A stretch of 64,000 nt of DNA from Aquirufa nivalisilvae (GTDB taxonomy: Bacteria; Bacteroidota; Bacteroidia; Cytophagales; Spirosomataceae), in NCBI RefSeq assembly GCF_004307455.1, contig NZ_SEWX01000001.1:186001-250000 (forward strand). The letters are read 5' to 3'. Numbering within the stretch: the first letter of the stretch is position 1; every line of letters begins with the position of its first letter. The notes under the pieces were generated by a model. It searched no databases. It was given only the letters and a program-made list of their open reading frames with translations, and was not told the origin of the DNA. Position numbers and translations under genes: made by a program. Below are positions 17,446-27,143 of the stretch, piece by piece.

Positions 17446-18623
17446 AAATATTGAATGATTGATTCCGCCATGGCGTGGTTAATATTATCTCTATTATACT
17501 TGCTGAAAAACTCCTTTCGGTCTATTTCTTTACCTTCATTGAATTCTTTCACGCCTCGAACCATAGCCTCCACATCACAAGGAGAGAAAACAAATGAACA
17601 AGTAATTTCCTTCTCAATGAACTCTTTAGCATAGCCAGAAACACCCGCAATCATGGGACTATCAAACGTGGCCAATTCAAAGATTTTACTGGGTAACACT
17701 TTTTTAAACGCATCTAAGTCATTCAAATGAAGGAATAAATAATCTGCTTTTTGGTACTCTTCAATTAACAAATTCCTTTGTATCGGCTTTCTTAGTTCTA
17801 CATTGGTTACATGCCTTTTTTGTAATTCCGACAATAACTTGCCCTTTGCGCCTCCATCTCCAATGATGATAAATTGATATCCTTCTCCTAACATCACTGC
17901 AGCTTGAGGTATAATTTTATGAAGACCTTGCCCCTCTCCAATATTCCCAGCATAAACAATTGTCTTTACTGCATTGTGTTCCTTTCTTAAGCTTACAGGA
18001 TTCGGTTTCACTTGTAAAAATTCATCGTCAATCCCATTCGTGAATTCCGAAAACTCTACGCCCTTAAATTGCTGAAAATATGTCTTAAATCCCCCGCTAA
18101 TTAAATTAATGTGTACGGCATTGGAGAAGGTTTGATACTCAATAAGCTTTAACACGGGCAACATAAATAATTTAATGATGGGAGATTTAATAACATCACT
18201 AATCGTATCCACAAATATGTCCCTAATGTCCAAGTACAACGGTTTTTTATGCTTGATCGATAAAACATATCCCAAAAAAGCAGTAAAAAGTCTACTAGAA
18301 GAAGCAAATATTAAATCCGCTTTTTGCCCTTTGTTTAACCTAATAACCTCTTTAAAATACGTATAAAAAGATTTTATTTGATCCATCATCCCACTTTCAT
18401 GAGCTGGCAAAGCTATTCGATGAATAATCAAATTACCTCTTTCTTCATATGCACTCGCCTCAGCATGGTAGGTATCGTATCGATTGGGCATGGTGGTATA
18501 AACTTCTACCACACTATCCTCCTTTACCTTTTCTGCCAAAACCTTGGCTAAAGGACTATTCCTAAAAGATCCTGCACACAAATCCGGTTCAAAGTAAAAC
18601 GTTAAATAGACAATTCTTTTCAA
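17442..18623 (-). CDS. Glycosyltransferase family 4, WbuB-like
   Basis: 393 residues with a GT-B fold. The N-terminus (YLTFYFEPDLCAGSFRNSPL) is characteristic of the WbuB group (putative aminosugar transferases). The C-terminal nucleotide-sugar half has VYAGNIGEGQGLHKI, IIGDGGAKGKLLSEL and the acidic LPSKIFELATFDSPMI region. No membrane segments, so it probably acts on lipid-linked intermediates at the cytoplasmic face. It forms a close-packed unit with the heparinase-like, wecB and bi-domain oxidoreductase genes; the same grouping recurs in capsule loci of other bacteria. Confidence 0.85.
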   Translation of the reverse strand: MKRIVYLTFYFEPDLCAGSFRNSPLAKVLAEKVKEDSVVEVYTTMPNRYDTYHAEASAYEERGNLIIHRIALPAHESGMMDQIKSFYTYFKEVIRLNKGQKADLIFASSSRLFTAFLGYVLSIKHKKPLYLDIRDIFVDTISDVIKSPIIKLFMLPVLKLIEYQTFSNAVHINLISGGFKTYFQQFKGVEFSEFTNGIDDEFLQVKPNPVSLRKEHNAVKTIVYAGNIGEGQGLHKIIPQAAVMLGEGYQFIIIGDGGAKGKLLSELQKRHVTNVELRKPIQRNLLIEEYQKADYLFLHLNDLDAFKKVLPSKIFELATFDSPMIAGVSGYAKEFIEKEITCSFVFSPCDVEAMVRGVKEFNEGKEIDRKEFFSKYNRDNINHAMAESIIQYL

Positions 18624-18627
18624 GTGC

Positions 18628-20268
18628 TTAAAATGTTACATTCAAAATTATTTCTTGAGACTCTGGCAATGCTATTTCCAAGCAAATAGTAGGAACCGAA
18701 AGTCCAAATATAGGGTGATAGCTTGATTTTTTCTGTATGATTGGTATGTCATTAATACCATCTGAAGCTTTCAATACAGCTAAATTTTTACCATTTTTAT
18801 CCAAATAAAGCACTTGATCTTCTTCCCTAACGGTTATTTCTGGATGAAGAAAATACCTAGCTTTTGCACTTGCTATTTTACCAAAGATCTGATCTTTAAC
18901 GGTCAAAATTACCCCTTGCTTAGTCCAAGTCCTTCGATGAATTATATCTTTTGAAAATCGTTGATAACCTGTATGCGAACAAGCAAGTGTAAAATCAACT
19001 CCTTCTTGATTCCAATCCAAATCCATCGGTTCAGCACGACGTGCCACTCTAAATCCTGACCATACTTCAGATGAGTTTTCTCCATTAATTTCCACCGTTG
19101 AATGCGCGCTGGTACTTCGCTGCCTTAGCCTTTCTTGGCTCAGACCGTACAGGGAAGTTCCTGAATTAACAATGACACGTTCTCCATGTAAAGCTAATTC
19201 AAAGGATAATGTATCAGCATGTGCATGTCCTGGCAAATATGTTGGGCCAATTTCCCCAACATCAGCTATCATCTTAAATTCCTTACTGGCAGAAACAAAA
19301 AAACCTGATGACTTTAATAATCTTGTAGTGGCCTCCCCCTCCATTTTATTGACTTGAATCCCCAAATCGAAGGCAAAAGGTTCCAATTGATCCAATCTTG
19401 GGGCTATACCATTGGCACAATCATTAAAATGAGCCAATTCTCCATGAGCATAAGACATGAGTTGTAACCAGGTAAATCCCAATTGAATTTTTTGAGCTAC
19501 CTCACTCCTAGGGAAAGTTGGTATGTTTGCATGGCAAATCGCAAATAGATCCAATAAATCCTCCATCCCTAAAGCATGATACATTGGGCTCAATTCAAAA
19601 TGTGCTCCGTCTTCTAAAAACTGCTCATTCAACTCCTGGTTAAGTATCTCTAGACCTTGATTCAAATATTTCTGAGCCTCTAATCCTTTAAAAAACACCC
19701 CCGCAAATATCAATGCTTTGGCATTAATGAATAAGTGATTGCCCAAAAGATGGTATTCAGGTCTATCACCTAAATACCGTACTTGATTCCAAAGACTGGT
19801 CAGCGCTTTGTCTGTCAACAATTTTGTTCGCCAATGCCATTTTATCCAATTGATGATTCTCAAAGAGCTAGGATATGGCTCCCAGGCTGTTCCTTTCCCA
19901 AATGGGTTTTCATCAATCCACTGATGTATCAGATCCAGTTCTTTTTGAACTCTTGAATCTTCCTCTACATAAGAACTATTGATAAAATCAAAATAATGTA
20001 GATTATATCTCCACAATTTAGACACCTCAGGATGATCCCAGCCTATAGATGACAAACAATTGGTCTCGGATAAGAAGGTAAAACAATCCAGATCTTGAGT
20101 AAAGGATTGTTTAGCTATAAACCCTTGATAAGAAGTATCAGTATCGATTTTAGGATGTATAGATACCTCTCGAATACTTCTTGGTAAAAAATGAATAAAC
20201 CGACCAATCAGCTGGGTCGGTTTTAAGAACTTAATCGTATGAAATAGTAAAGTAATTTTACGCCACAT
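18628..20268 (-). CDS. Heparinase II/III-like (alginate-lyase-fold) protein
   Basis: 546 residues. The N-terminal (alpha/alpha)-toroid-like region (NPFGKGTAWEPYPSSLRIIN, DGAHFELSPMYHALGMEDLL) is followed by the heparinase II/III beta-sandwich domain (GHAHADTLSFELALHGERV, IVNSGTSLYG). There is no signal peptide, so the protein should be cytoplasmic, odd for a polysaccharide lyase. Similar proteins sit beside WbuB, wecB and bi-domain oxidoreductase genes elsewhere, and may act in synthesis rather than degradation. Four nt separate it from the genes on both sides. True catalytic activity is uncertain. Confidence 0.82.
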   Translation of the reverse strand: MWRKITLLFHTIKFLKPTQLIGRFIHFLPRSIREVSIHPKIDTDTSYQGFIAKQSFTQDLDCFTFLSETNCLSSIGWDHPEVSKLWRYNLHYFDFINSSYVEEDSRVQKELDLIHQWIDENPFGKGTAWEPYPSSLRIINWIKWHWRTKLLTDKALTSLWNQVRYLGDRPEYHLLGNHLFINAKALIFAGVFFKGLEAQKYLNQGLEILNQELNEQFLEDGAHFELSPMYHALGMEDLLDLFAICHANIPTFPRSEVAQKIQLGFTWLQLMSYAHGELAHFNDCANGIAPRLDQLEPFAFDLGIQVNKMEGEATTRLLKSSGFFVSASKEFKMIADVGEIGPTYLPGHAHADTLSFELALHGERVIVNSGTSLYGLSQERLRQRSTSAHSTVEINGENSSEVWSGFRVARRAEPMDLDWNQEGVDFTLACSHTGYQRFSKDIIHRRTWTKQGVILTVKDQIFGKIASAKARYFLHPEITVREEDQVLYLDKNGKNLAVLKASDGINDIPIIQKKSSYHPIFGLSVPTICLEIALPESQEIILNVTF

Positions 20269-20272
20269 TATG

Positions 20273-21361
20273 CTAACCTAATTGAATCAACTTTTGTATA
20301 ATGCGCTCTCCTGTTTTGCCATCCCATAAAGGAGGAATTCCACCCTTTTTCCAATCTCCTCGAAACAACTTTTCTAGAGCAGGAGCTATTGCTTTGGGAT
20401 TAACACCTAACAATTCATTCGTTCCCAGACTAATCGTTTCGGGTCTTTCTGTATTATTTCTCAATGTCATGCAAGGTACTCCCATCATGGTAGTCTCTTC
20501 GGTAATTCCACCCGAATCAGTAATGACCGCTTTAGCATGTTTAACCAAATAATTAAACTCTAAATAAGACATTGGATCTATTTGAATTAAAGAATCATAG
20601 TTTACTTCTAATCGATTCAATATTTGTTTCGTACGAGGATGCACTGGAAATATCAAAGGCAATTGATTCGAATGAATCACTATTTGATCAATTAATTCTT
20701 TTAACTTACTTTCTTCATCCACATTGGCTGGACGATGTAATGTCATTACCAAATACTTCCCTTTTTCAAGATGGTGCTGATCCCAAACTTCTGGCTTTAT
20801 AAACCTAGCTTGGTTCAACAATAAGGTATCAATCATCGTATTACCAACAAAAAAGATCCGATCATCTGATATCCCTGACTTTCTAAGATTTTCATTAGCT
20901 ACCTCAGAAGTAGTGAAAAAATAATCGCTGATACTATCTGTCAATAATCGATTTACTTCTTCAGGCATACTGATGTCATGTGAACGAATACCTGCCTCCA
21001 CGTGAGCGACTTTAATTTGTAATTTTTTGGCTACAATGGCACATGCCATGGTGGAAGTCACATCTCCTACCACCAAACATAAGTCCGTAGTCTCTTCTAG
21101 TAGGAGCTTTTCATAACCCATCATAATTTTAGCGGTTTGCTCCGCTTGGGTTCCCCCACCTGCGCCTAGATTTACATCAGGTTCAGGTAAATTCAATTGC
21201 TCAAAAAACGAATCACTCATATTTCGGTCAAAATGCTGACCTGTATGAATCAATCGGAATTGAATATTTAGTTTTTGCGCTTGTGCCTGCTTAATCGCAT
21301 GGATGATGGATGCAATTTTAATAAAATTCGGTCTTGCGCCTGCTATTAAATCTATTTTCAT
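20273..21361 (-). CDS. wecB: UDP-N-acetylglucosamine 2-epimerase (non-hydrolysing)
   Basis: The start MKIDLIAGARPNFIKIASI is typical of WecB. An upstream in-frame ATG at 21388 would add nine residues and overlap the previous gene, so I place the start at 21361, one nt after that gene's stop. Motifs include HTGQHFDRNMSDSFF, HVEAGIRSHDISMPEE, MTLHRPANVD, VHPRTKQIL and ITDSGGITEETTMMGVP. It interconverts UDP-GlcNAc and UDP-ManNAc, or a deoxy derivative as in FucNAc synthesis. With the UDP-GlcNAc dehydrogenase at 61552 it could feed a ManNAc-type sugar. Confidence 0.92.
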   Translation of the reverse strand: MKIDLIAGARPNFIKIASIIHAIKQAQAQKLNIQFRLIHTGQHFDRNMSDSFFEQLNLPEPDVNLGAGGGTQAEQTAKIMMGYEKLLLEETTDLCLVVGDVTSTMACAIVAKKLQIKVAHVEAGIRSHDISMPEEVNRLLTDSISDYFFTTSEVANENLRKSGISDDRIFFVGNTMIDTLLLNQARFIKPEVWDQHHLEKGKYLVMTLHRPANVDEESKLKELIDQIVIHSNQLPLIFPVHPRTKQILNRLEVNYDSLIQIDPMSYLEFNYLVKHAKAVITDSGGITEETTMMGVPCMTLRNNTERPETISLGTNELLGVNPKAIAPALEKLFRGDWKKGGIPPLWDGKTGERIIQKLIQLG

Positions 21362-21362
21362 A

Positions 21363-23483
21363 CTAAACGGTAATCCAAGTTCCTTCACGTAAACTCTTTA
21401 ATGCAGCGAAGGAAGCTTTTGTTGTGTTATAAATTTCATCAAATGGGATTAATGGCCCTTTACCTTGCTTGACACTTTCTATCAACCCTTTAAATTGGTC
21501 TTTATGACCTTTATCTAAAGTTCCACCCATGGAACTAAAACCCTTAAATCCATAAGCACTAAGCTTTCTAAAATTATCTACAATTAATGTTCTCCCTTGT
21601 GAATAAACTTCTATCCGCTCTTTGGCATATGCCTTACTGCCATTTGCAAAATAATTAATAACCCCTTGCGATCCATTCTCAAATTTCAAGGTAATAATCG
21701 CATTATCGGTCTGTTCCGTTGGATTTTTGCCTAAAGCGCTCATGGTCACTTCTGCCACTTTGCTTCCTGTTAAATACACCATCAAATCGATAAAATGGCA
21801 TGCTTCCCCTACAATTCTTCCACCTCCAACTTGCAAGTCTTGAACCCATACATCGGCAGGAATAAAGCCTGCATTCATCGTTGCAATGATATTCAACGAA
21901 TCTGTACTTCCTCCTAGCAATGTTTTTGCTTGTCTAACAAAGGGAGAAAACCTGCGATTAAATCCAACGGTTAAGGTCAAAGACGCTTCTAGTGATTGAT
22001 AGACTTGTCTGATGTCTTCCAATTGTTCATCGTTGATAGCTAACGGTTTTTCTACAAAAACGTGTTTGCCAGCTTGCAATGATTCCTTCACCATCTGGGC
22101 ATGTGCATCATGTCTGGTTGTGATTAAAACCAAGTCTACTTCTTCATCCTGTAATATTTGGTGGTAGTCTGTGGTACTAAATTCAAACCCATATTTATTG
22201 GCCAACGATTTAGCTGTCAGTCCCCCAGCACTAGAAATATATTTATACTGAGCTCCGCTATTTTTCAAGGCGGGCATCATCGTCATTTTAGTAAAATTCC
22301 CCGCCCCAATAATGCCAATTACCCCTGATGACTTTTGAGCGACATAAGCCTTACCAGAAACGACCGTCTGATTCCAATCAATGGTGTCAGTATATTCTAA
22401 AATAGAGGCGATGGAGCCTCCTCCCATTTTATTATAAATCTGCAAATAATCCGCCAAAGGAACTCGCTCTGTAATTAAATCAGCTACTTGTAATCTTTTG
22501 GTAGCTAATGCAGTCAATATGGCTTCAAAATTTCTCTTTTCTGTCCAACGAACATAGCCGATGGGATAGTCTACACCCTTCTGTTCATAATCTTCATCAT
22601 ATCTTCCAGGACCATACGAGCAAGAAACTTGAAAGCTTAGTTCTTTTTTGAAAAAGTCGGCGCGTTGAATATCCAATCCGATGACTCCAACTAGAACTAT
22701 TTTACCTCGCTTTCGGCTCATTTGAGCAGCTTGACTGATGACCTCGTCACTTTTGGTGGAGGCGGTAATAATAACAGCATCAGCTCCCACTTGATGGGTT
22801 AGGGACTCGACCGTTTTCACCACATCCGTATGATTGGATTGGAAGGCATGTACCCCTTTCTTTTGGGCTAATTCAACTTTCTGAATATCAAAATCAAAAC
22901 CAATCACTTGGCAACCATTGGCCAAAAGTAATTCTGCTGTAATCAGGCCGATTAGACCTAATCCGATTACAACCACTGTTTCTCCAAAGCTTGGATTAAT
23001 TAGGCGAATTCCTTGTAAGCCAATTGAACCTATGACAGTAAACGCTGCTTCTTCATCACTGACATTATCTGGGATTTTGGCAACTAAATTTTGTGGAATA
23101 CACACCACTTCGGCATGATGCCCATTGCTGGCCACTCGATCGCCTATGGCAAAATCTTTTACTCCTTCTCCCACAGCAACCACCTCACCCACATTGCAAT
23201 ACCCAAGAGGTAAAGGTTCATCTAATTTATTAAAAACAGCTTCCAAGGTTGGCATTAAGCCTTCCGTTTTAATTTTATCTAAAACCTGTTTTACCTTATC
23301 GGGTTGTTGCCTTGCTTTTGAAATGAGATTCCCTTTCCCAAACTCCACGAGCATTTTTTCAGTCCCTAATGAAACTAATGAACGTCTTGTTTTGATCAAA
23401 ACAGCTCCTTTCCTGACCATGGGTGCAGGAACTTCTTCTAAGAGGGTATCTCCCTTTTTTAAATCTTGAATTATTTGAAGCAT
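21363..23483 (-). CDS. Bi-domain oxidoreductase: medium-chain dehydrogenase fused to Gfo/Idh/MocA domain
   Basis: 706 residues. Residues ~1-360 are a zinc-ADH-like medium-chain dehydrogenase (PLPLGYCNVGEVVAVGEGV, FGETVVVIGLGLIGLITAE). Residues ~390-706 form a Gfo/Idh/MocA oxidoreductase (GVIGIIGAGNFTKMTMMPAL, HVFVEKPLAIND with the EKP motif, GGRIVGEACHFIDLM). The same fusion appears in many capsule and O-antigen loci beside heparinase-like and WbuB-like genes. It should be an NAD(P)-dependent sugar oxidoreductase; its substrate is not known from sequence. The stop is one nt before the wecB start. Confidence 0.88.
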   Translation of the reverse strand: MLQIIQDLKKGDTLLEEVPAPMVRKGAVLIKTRRSLVSLGTEKMLVEFGKGNLISKARQQPDKVKQVLDKIKTEGLMPTLEAVFNKLDEPLPLGYCNVGEVVAVGEGVKDFAIGDRVASNGHHAEVVCIPQNLVAKIPDNVSDEEAAFTVIGSIGLQGIRLINPSFGETVVVIGLGLIGLITAELLLANGCQVIGFDFDIQKVELAQKKGVHAFQSNHTDVVKTVESLTHQVGADAVIITASTKSDEVISQAAQMSRKRGKIVLVGVIGLDIQRADFFKKELSFQVSCSYGPGRYDEDYEQKGVDYPIGYVRWTEKRNFEAILTALATKRLQVADLITERVPLADYLQIYNKMGGGSIASILEYTDTIDWNQTVVSGKAYVAQKSSGVIGIIGAGNFTKMTMMPALKNSGAQYKYISSAGGLTAKSLANKYGFEFSTTDYHQILQDEEVDLVLITTRHDAHAQMVKESLQAGKHVFVEKPLAINDEQLEDIRQVYQSLEASLTLTVGFNRRFSPFVRQAKTLLGGSTDSLNIIATMNAGFIPADVWVQDLQVGGGRIVGEACHFIDLMVYLTGSKVAEVTMSALGKNPTEQTDNAIITLKFENGSQGVINYFANGSKAYAKERIEVYSQGRTLIVDNFRKLSAYGFKGFSSMGGTLDKGHKDQFKGLIESVKQGKGPLIPFDEIYNTTKASFAALKSLREGTWITV

Positions 23484-23499
23484 AGTGTATGTAACCGAA

Positions 23500-24579
23500 C
23501 TAGTTGAGAATAACTTTTTTCCATGTTGACTTTAAACTTAAACAAGGCTTCTCGACCAATTTCCATGATAAATAGGCAAGAATAAACGTAATAGATAGGG
23601 CTAATAATAACTTATTACTAGTCACTTTTAAGTCTATTAAAATATTTACAACCACCATGTGATATAAATATATCCCATAAGAGAGGTCATTCCCTCTAAG
23701 AATTTTGTCTGATAAAGTTCCGTTTGAAAAAGCTGCTGATAAAACTAACATGGATAAAAATACATTGGATATCCAACCAAAAAAATTGGGATAATATGAG
23801 CCATCATATAGCCCCAATTTAAAATAAACAAGCCCTATGTAAACTCCATAAATGATTGCCCAAATCAAGAATTTTCCTTCAACCCATTTTCGAATATGCT
23901 TCCAAAAAATAAAGCTAAAATACCCGAGTAGAAAATAGGCTAAAAAGGGCGCAAGCGTAATATGATATAATTTAGCAAACATCAGATTGACGTCTAATGT
24001 CCGATAAAAATAATTAAGAAATAAAACGGCTACAATCAAAAAAGAACAGAAAACTAGCCAATTTCTTTTGGATAATTGCTTGTGTACAAAATAAATAAAT
24101 GGCAAAAAGACATAAAATTGAATTTCCACTGGAATAGTCCACAAACTTCCATTAGGCGCTCCAACACCCCAAGTTCTTAAAAAATCAGGCGTATAAAATT
24201 GAAAAAAACTTATTTGACAAAGTACCCAACGCCAAAAGTAACTTGAAAACAGTGTATCGAAAGTTAAAACTCTGGTAGCAAATAAACCTAAAAGCAATAT
24301 GATGAAGCAAAACCAAAGACCAGGGAAAATTCGAACTATTCGATTGATAGAATATTCTTTCCAACTCGGGTTACGATAAAATGAGTTAGAAATTAAGAAC
24401 CCCGATACTGTAAAAAAAATAGGTACACCAGGAAACAATGATAGTACCTCAAAGCCAGAAGGTAATTTAACCTCCAAATGTGATGCAGAATGAGCCAATG
24501 CAACTTGGATTGCTGCAAAAATCCTGATTAAATTAAAGTTATTTGTTAAACTGAAAGTCGCTAATTTATCATTTACCAT
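23500..24579 (-). CDS. Acyltransferase 3 (OafA/YrhL-type) integral membrane protein
   Basis: 359 residues with about 10 hydrophobic segments. The family signatures are NLIRIFAAIQVALAHSASH (conserved His in the first helix), PIFFTVSGFLI, and INRIVRIFPGLW (Arg-Arg-Pro region). Such proteins O-acetylate or otherwise acylate O-antigen and capsule sugars from acetyl-CoA at the inner membrane. It lies 1 nt after the HisF-like gene, in the operon. The acceptor sugar cannot be told from sequence. It belongs to a different family from the MBOAT at 12097. Confidence 0.9.
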   Translation of the reverse strand: MVNDKLATFSLTNNFNLIRIFAAIQVALAHSASHLEVKLPSGFEVLSLFPGVPIFFTVSGFLISNSFYRNPSWKEYSINRIVRIFPGLWFCFIILLLGLFATRVLTFDTLFSSYFWRWVLCQISFFQFYTPDFLRTWGVGAPNGSLWTIPVEIQFYVFLPFIYFVHKQLSKRNWLVFCSFLIVAVLFLNYFYRTLDVNLMFAKLYHITLAPFLAYFLLGYFSFIFWKHIRKWVEGKFLIWAIIYGVYIGLVYFKLGLYDGSYYPNFFGWISNVFLSMLVLSAAFSNGTLSDKILRGNDLSYGIYLYHMVVVNILIDLKVTSNKLLLALSITFILAYLSWKLVEKPCLSLKSTWKKVILN

Positions 24580-24580
24580 G

Positions 24581-25354
24581 CTATAATCCGGCTTTTAAAA
24601 CTTCCTTCTTCTCCAACTTATTAGGGTAATTGATCAATACCGCCTTGTATTTCCCTTTAAAAACAAATAGACTACCTGCCGCTGCACCTATGACCCCAAA
24701 CTCCTTCATTAAATTGGAAAGATCATCTAAGGATGCGGCTCCCCCAATCACCGTCATGGGTAAGGTTAGTTGCTTACGCATTTCTCTAATTAGTTTGATG
24801 TCATAACCCGACATCATCCCATCACGGTCCACCGAATTAATCACAATTTCTCCGGCCCCCAAGTCTTGGCATTTTTTAGCAAATTCAACAGGAGAAAGAC
24901 CATGTGATTTTTTTCCATTCAAGGTTACCACCTCTTGTTTGCCAAATAAACCTTTGGCTTTTACATCAATGACCACCACAATACTCTGTGAACCAACCGC
25001 ATGAGCCATGGATTGAATAATTTCGGGGTTTTCAACAGCAGCGGAACTTATGGCTACCTTTTCTATCCCTAAAGAAATGATCTTTTTTACTTGTTCGATC
25101 GTACTTACTCCTCCTCCATAACACAATGGCATCCGGCTCTCCATCGCCAACATGCGAATCAACTCAAAATCTGGCTCTCGTTGCTCTGCTGAGGCATCAA
25201 TATCCAATACCATGAGTTCATCTACCTCTTTCTCATTGAATATTTTAACCGCATTTAATGGGTCTCCTACATATTTCCCTTCTTTAAACTTTTCCGTTTT
25301 AACTAAGCCTTTATTTCGAATTAAAAGACAAGGTATGATCCGAGGTCTTAGCAT
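24581..25354 (-). CDS. HisF-like cyclase-fold subunit of acetamidino modification (set A)
   Basis: 257 residues, a HisF-type TIM barrel (PLCYGGGVSTIEQVKKIISL, VINSVDRDGMMSGYD, VIGGAASLDDL). The Asp at position 11 that true HisF needs for imidazole cyclisation is Leu11 (IIPCLLIRNKG), while the second Asp (VVVIDVKAKG) is kept. It follows hisH and a WbpG-like amidotransferase and no histidine genes are near, so it belongs to the AglZ/HisF2 group. With HisH it delivers ammonia to a sugar N-acetyl group to form an acetamidino group. Paralogue of the gene at 52116. Confidence 0.88.
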   Translation of the reverse strand: MLRPRIIPCLLIRNKGLVKTEKFKEGKYVGDPLNAVKIFNEKEVDELMVLDIDASAEQREPDFELIRMLAMESRMPLCYGGGVSTIEQVKKIISLGIEKVAISSAAVENPEIIQSMAHAVGSQSIVVVIDVKAKGLFGKQEVVTLNGKKSHGLSPVEFAKKCQDLGAGEIVINSVDRDGMMSGYDIKLIREMRKQLTLPMTVIGGAASLDDLSNLMKEFGVIGAAAGSLFVFKGKYKAVLINYPNKLEKKEVLKAGL

Positions 25355-25356
25355 AT

Positions 25357-25992
25357 TTATACTTGAGAAAAATTATAAAAAATATTGATACCGTTTTGAT
25401 GACTCTTCTCTGGATGAAATTGCATCCCATAGACATTTTCATGGTGTACAGCAGATGCAAATGAAATTCCGTAGTCGGTAGTACTTAAGATATCTTGTGT
25501 GTTATGACAATCAAAATAATAACTATGCAAAAAATAAAATCCCTCTTCGGGGTCTACCTGATTAAAAATAGAATGCTCTTGTTGAATATTGACAGTATTC
25601 CAACCTAAATGAGGCAAATAAGGCTTTTGCTTAAATACCGATTCATCAAATTTCCTCACTTTACCTTTAATCCAACCGAATCCTTGGAGATTACCTTCTT
25701 CACTATTTTCTGCTAATAATTGCATCCCTACACATATGCCTAGAATCGGCTTCTGCTCCCCTAAAACCATTTCGTCCAAAAATACTTTTAAGCCTGAATC
25801 ATTCAATGTTTTCATGGTTTCATCAAATGCCCCTACTCCTGGTAATATTAAATGACTCGCTTTGGCCAATTCCTTGGGCTCTGAAGAAATAAAAAAGTCA
25901 ATATTCCCCTTTTTATAAATATTAGAAATGGAAAAAATATTTCCAGATCCATAATTCACTATTCCTATTTTAGCCTTTTTATTAAGATCCAT
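25357..25992 (-). CDS. HisH-like glutamine amidotransferase (set A)
   Basis: 211 residues, class I glutaminase. The nucleophile is Cys87 in GICVGMQLL and the partners are His193 and Glu195 in MQFHPEKS. It hydrolyses glutamine and passes ammonia to the HisF-like subunit. The gene is 2 nt from hisF-like and 1 nt from the WbpG-like gene, forming a three-gene amidination cassette. A role in histidine synthesis is unlikely, because the HisF partner lacks the key Asp and no his operon is present. Paralogue of the gene at 52901. Confidence 0.9.
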   Translation of the reverse strand: MDLNKKAKIGIVNYGSGNIFSISNIYKKGNIDFFISSEPKELAKASHLILPGVGAFDETMKTLNDSGLKVFLDEMVLGEQKPILGICVGMQLLAENSEEGNLQGFGWIKGKVRKFDESVFKQKPYLPHLGWNTVNIQQEHSIFNQVDPEEGFYFLHSYYFDCHNTQDILSTTDYGISFASAVHHENVYGMQFHPEKSHQNGINIFYNFSQV

Positions 25993-25993
25993 T

Positions 25994-27133
25994 TTATCTT
26001 TTCCCTGCTTTTTCTATCCCCAACATTTTAAACAATTTGGCACCTATTTTATAAATGCTTTCTTGCGATTTATAATCCTTATAAGTCTTATTAGGTGCAT
26101 CGAAATATCCTTGCAGTTCCTCCGTTGGGATTCCCAATTTATTCGCTATGTATTCAAAATCATGTTGAATCATAGATGGGTCAAAAGGACTATCTTTCAG
26201 TTTTTCGAGAGCTTCATCGCGTTTCATTTGCCCAGTCACAATCAAACTAGAATATTGAACCCTTCGAACATCATAACCAAACTTCTTTGGCAACCAATAG
26301 CTCTCATAGAATTTCGTAAATCTAGACTCAAAATGCTTTTGAGGATAAGGTTGCCAGCCAAACTTATCTTGCAATAATTGCATGGCCTCCGTTTTAATGT
26401 AAGGCACATAATTCAGTGGCTTAATGACTTTAATCCCCCTTAAATAAGGCAAAAATAATTTATGCCAAAGGATACTTGTCAACGGATACTTTTTCAAAGG
26501 CTTTCTGCCAAATTTTTGATGGATATCATTCAACTGAATAACATCGGATTGATAATACATCCATTCAATCGGGTTACGGATGCACTCCGTGGAGAAATTA
26601 GCTCCTGTCAATATATACTTCACCTTATACTTGGATGCAAAATTGTACATCGTGGCAAAAAAAGCATGGTCTTGTGGGGTATCAATATGAGGAACCCCAG
26701 CCTTAAAGTAGGATAATTGGAGATCTTTCATTTCTTCCCAATCAATCACTTCTGTATATAAATCCAGCTTGAGATGATCTACAATACGTTCGATATTATT
26801 CACAGCAATTTGTGAATTCCAGCCTGCATCTACGTGAAATACCAAAGGTCTTAATCCTAATATCTCTTTAGCTACATAAACTAAATAAGAACTATCAATA
26901 CCTCCGCTCATTCCTATGATACAATCAAAGTCTTTTCCTTCTCCCTCTTTTTTTATTTTTTCTACCACTTTTTGTAGCTCTTTCATCCCCTTTTCTCCAG
27001 TATCCCAATGAGGTAAGGTGTGGGTATAATAGGTGTTACAGTGATCGCAAACTCCTTTTTCATCAAATACGATTTGGGTGTCAGAAGTATCCATGACACA
27101 ATTCGTACAAATCTGATAATTAGTATTACTCAT
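25994..27133 (-). CDS. WbpG-like N-acetyl sugar amidotransferase (set A)
   Basis: 379 residues. Two CxxC pairs (C9/C12 and C29/C32) look like a zinc site. The PP-loop ATP-pyrophosphatase motif is SGGIDS (76-81). The family adenylates an acetamido oxygen of a nucleotide-linked sugar so that ammonia from HisH/HisF can replace it, giving an acetamidino sugar. In Pseudomonas O5 the analogous proteins act on a diacetamido-mannuronic acid. The substrate here is unknown. The neighbour upstream is asparagine synthase, also an amide-forming enzyme. Confidence 0.9.
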   Translation of the reverse strand: MSNTNYQICTNCVMDTSDTQIVFDEKGVCDHCNTYYTHTLPHWDTGEKGMKELQKVVEKIKKEGEGKDFDCIIGMSGGIDSSYLVYVAKEILGLRPLVFHVDAGWNSQIAVNNIERIVDHLKLDLYTEVIDWEEMKDLQLSYFKAGVPHIDTPQDHAFFATMYNFASKYKVKYILTGANFSTECIRNPIEWMYYQSDVIQLNDIHQKFGRKPLKKYPLTSILWHKLFLPYLRGIKVIKPLNYVPYIKTEAMQLLQDKFGWQPYPQKHFESRFTKFYESYWLPKKFGYDVRRVQYSSLIVTGQMKRDEALEKLKDSPFDPSMIQHDFEYIANKLGIPTEELQGYFDAPNKTYKDYKSQESIYKIGAKLFKMLGIEKAGKR

Positions 27134-27143
27134 AAAATGAAGT

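Noticed and set aside
23125-23469. Open frame of 114 codons on the plus strand
   Set aside because: It is the antisense of the bi-domain oxidoreductase, with no homology pattern, and would need a gene embedded in a well supported one.
24581-25992. HisH/HisF pair as histidine biosynthesis
   Set aside because: HisF lacks Asp11 and no other his genes are near; the amidotransferase gene beside it explains the pair. The same holds for 52116-53518.
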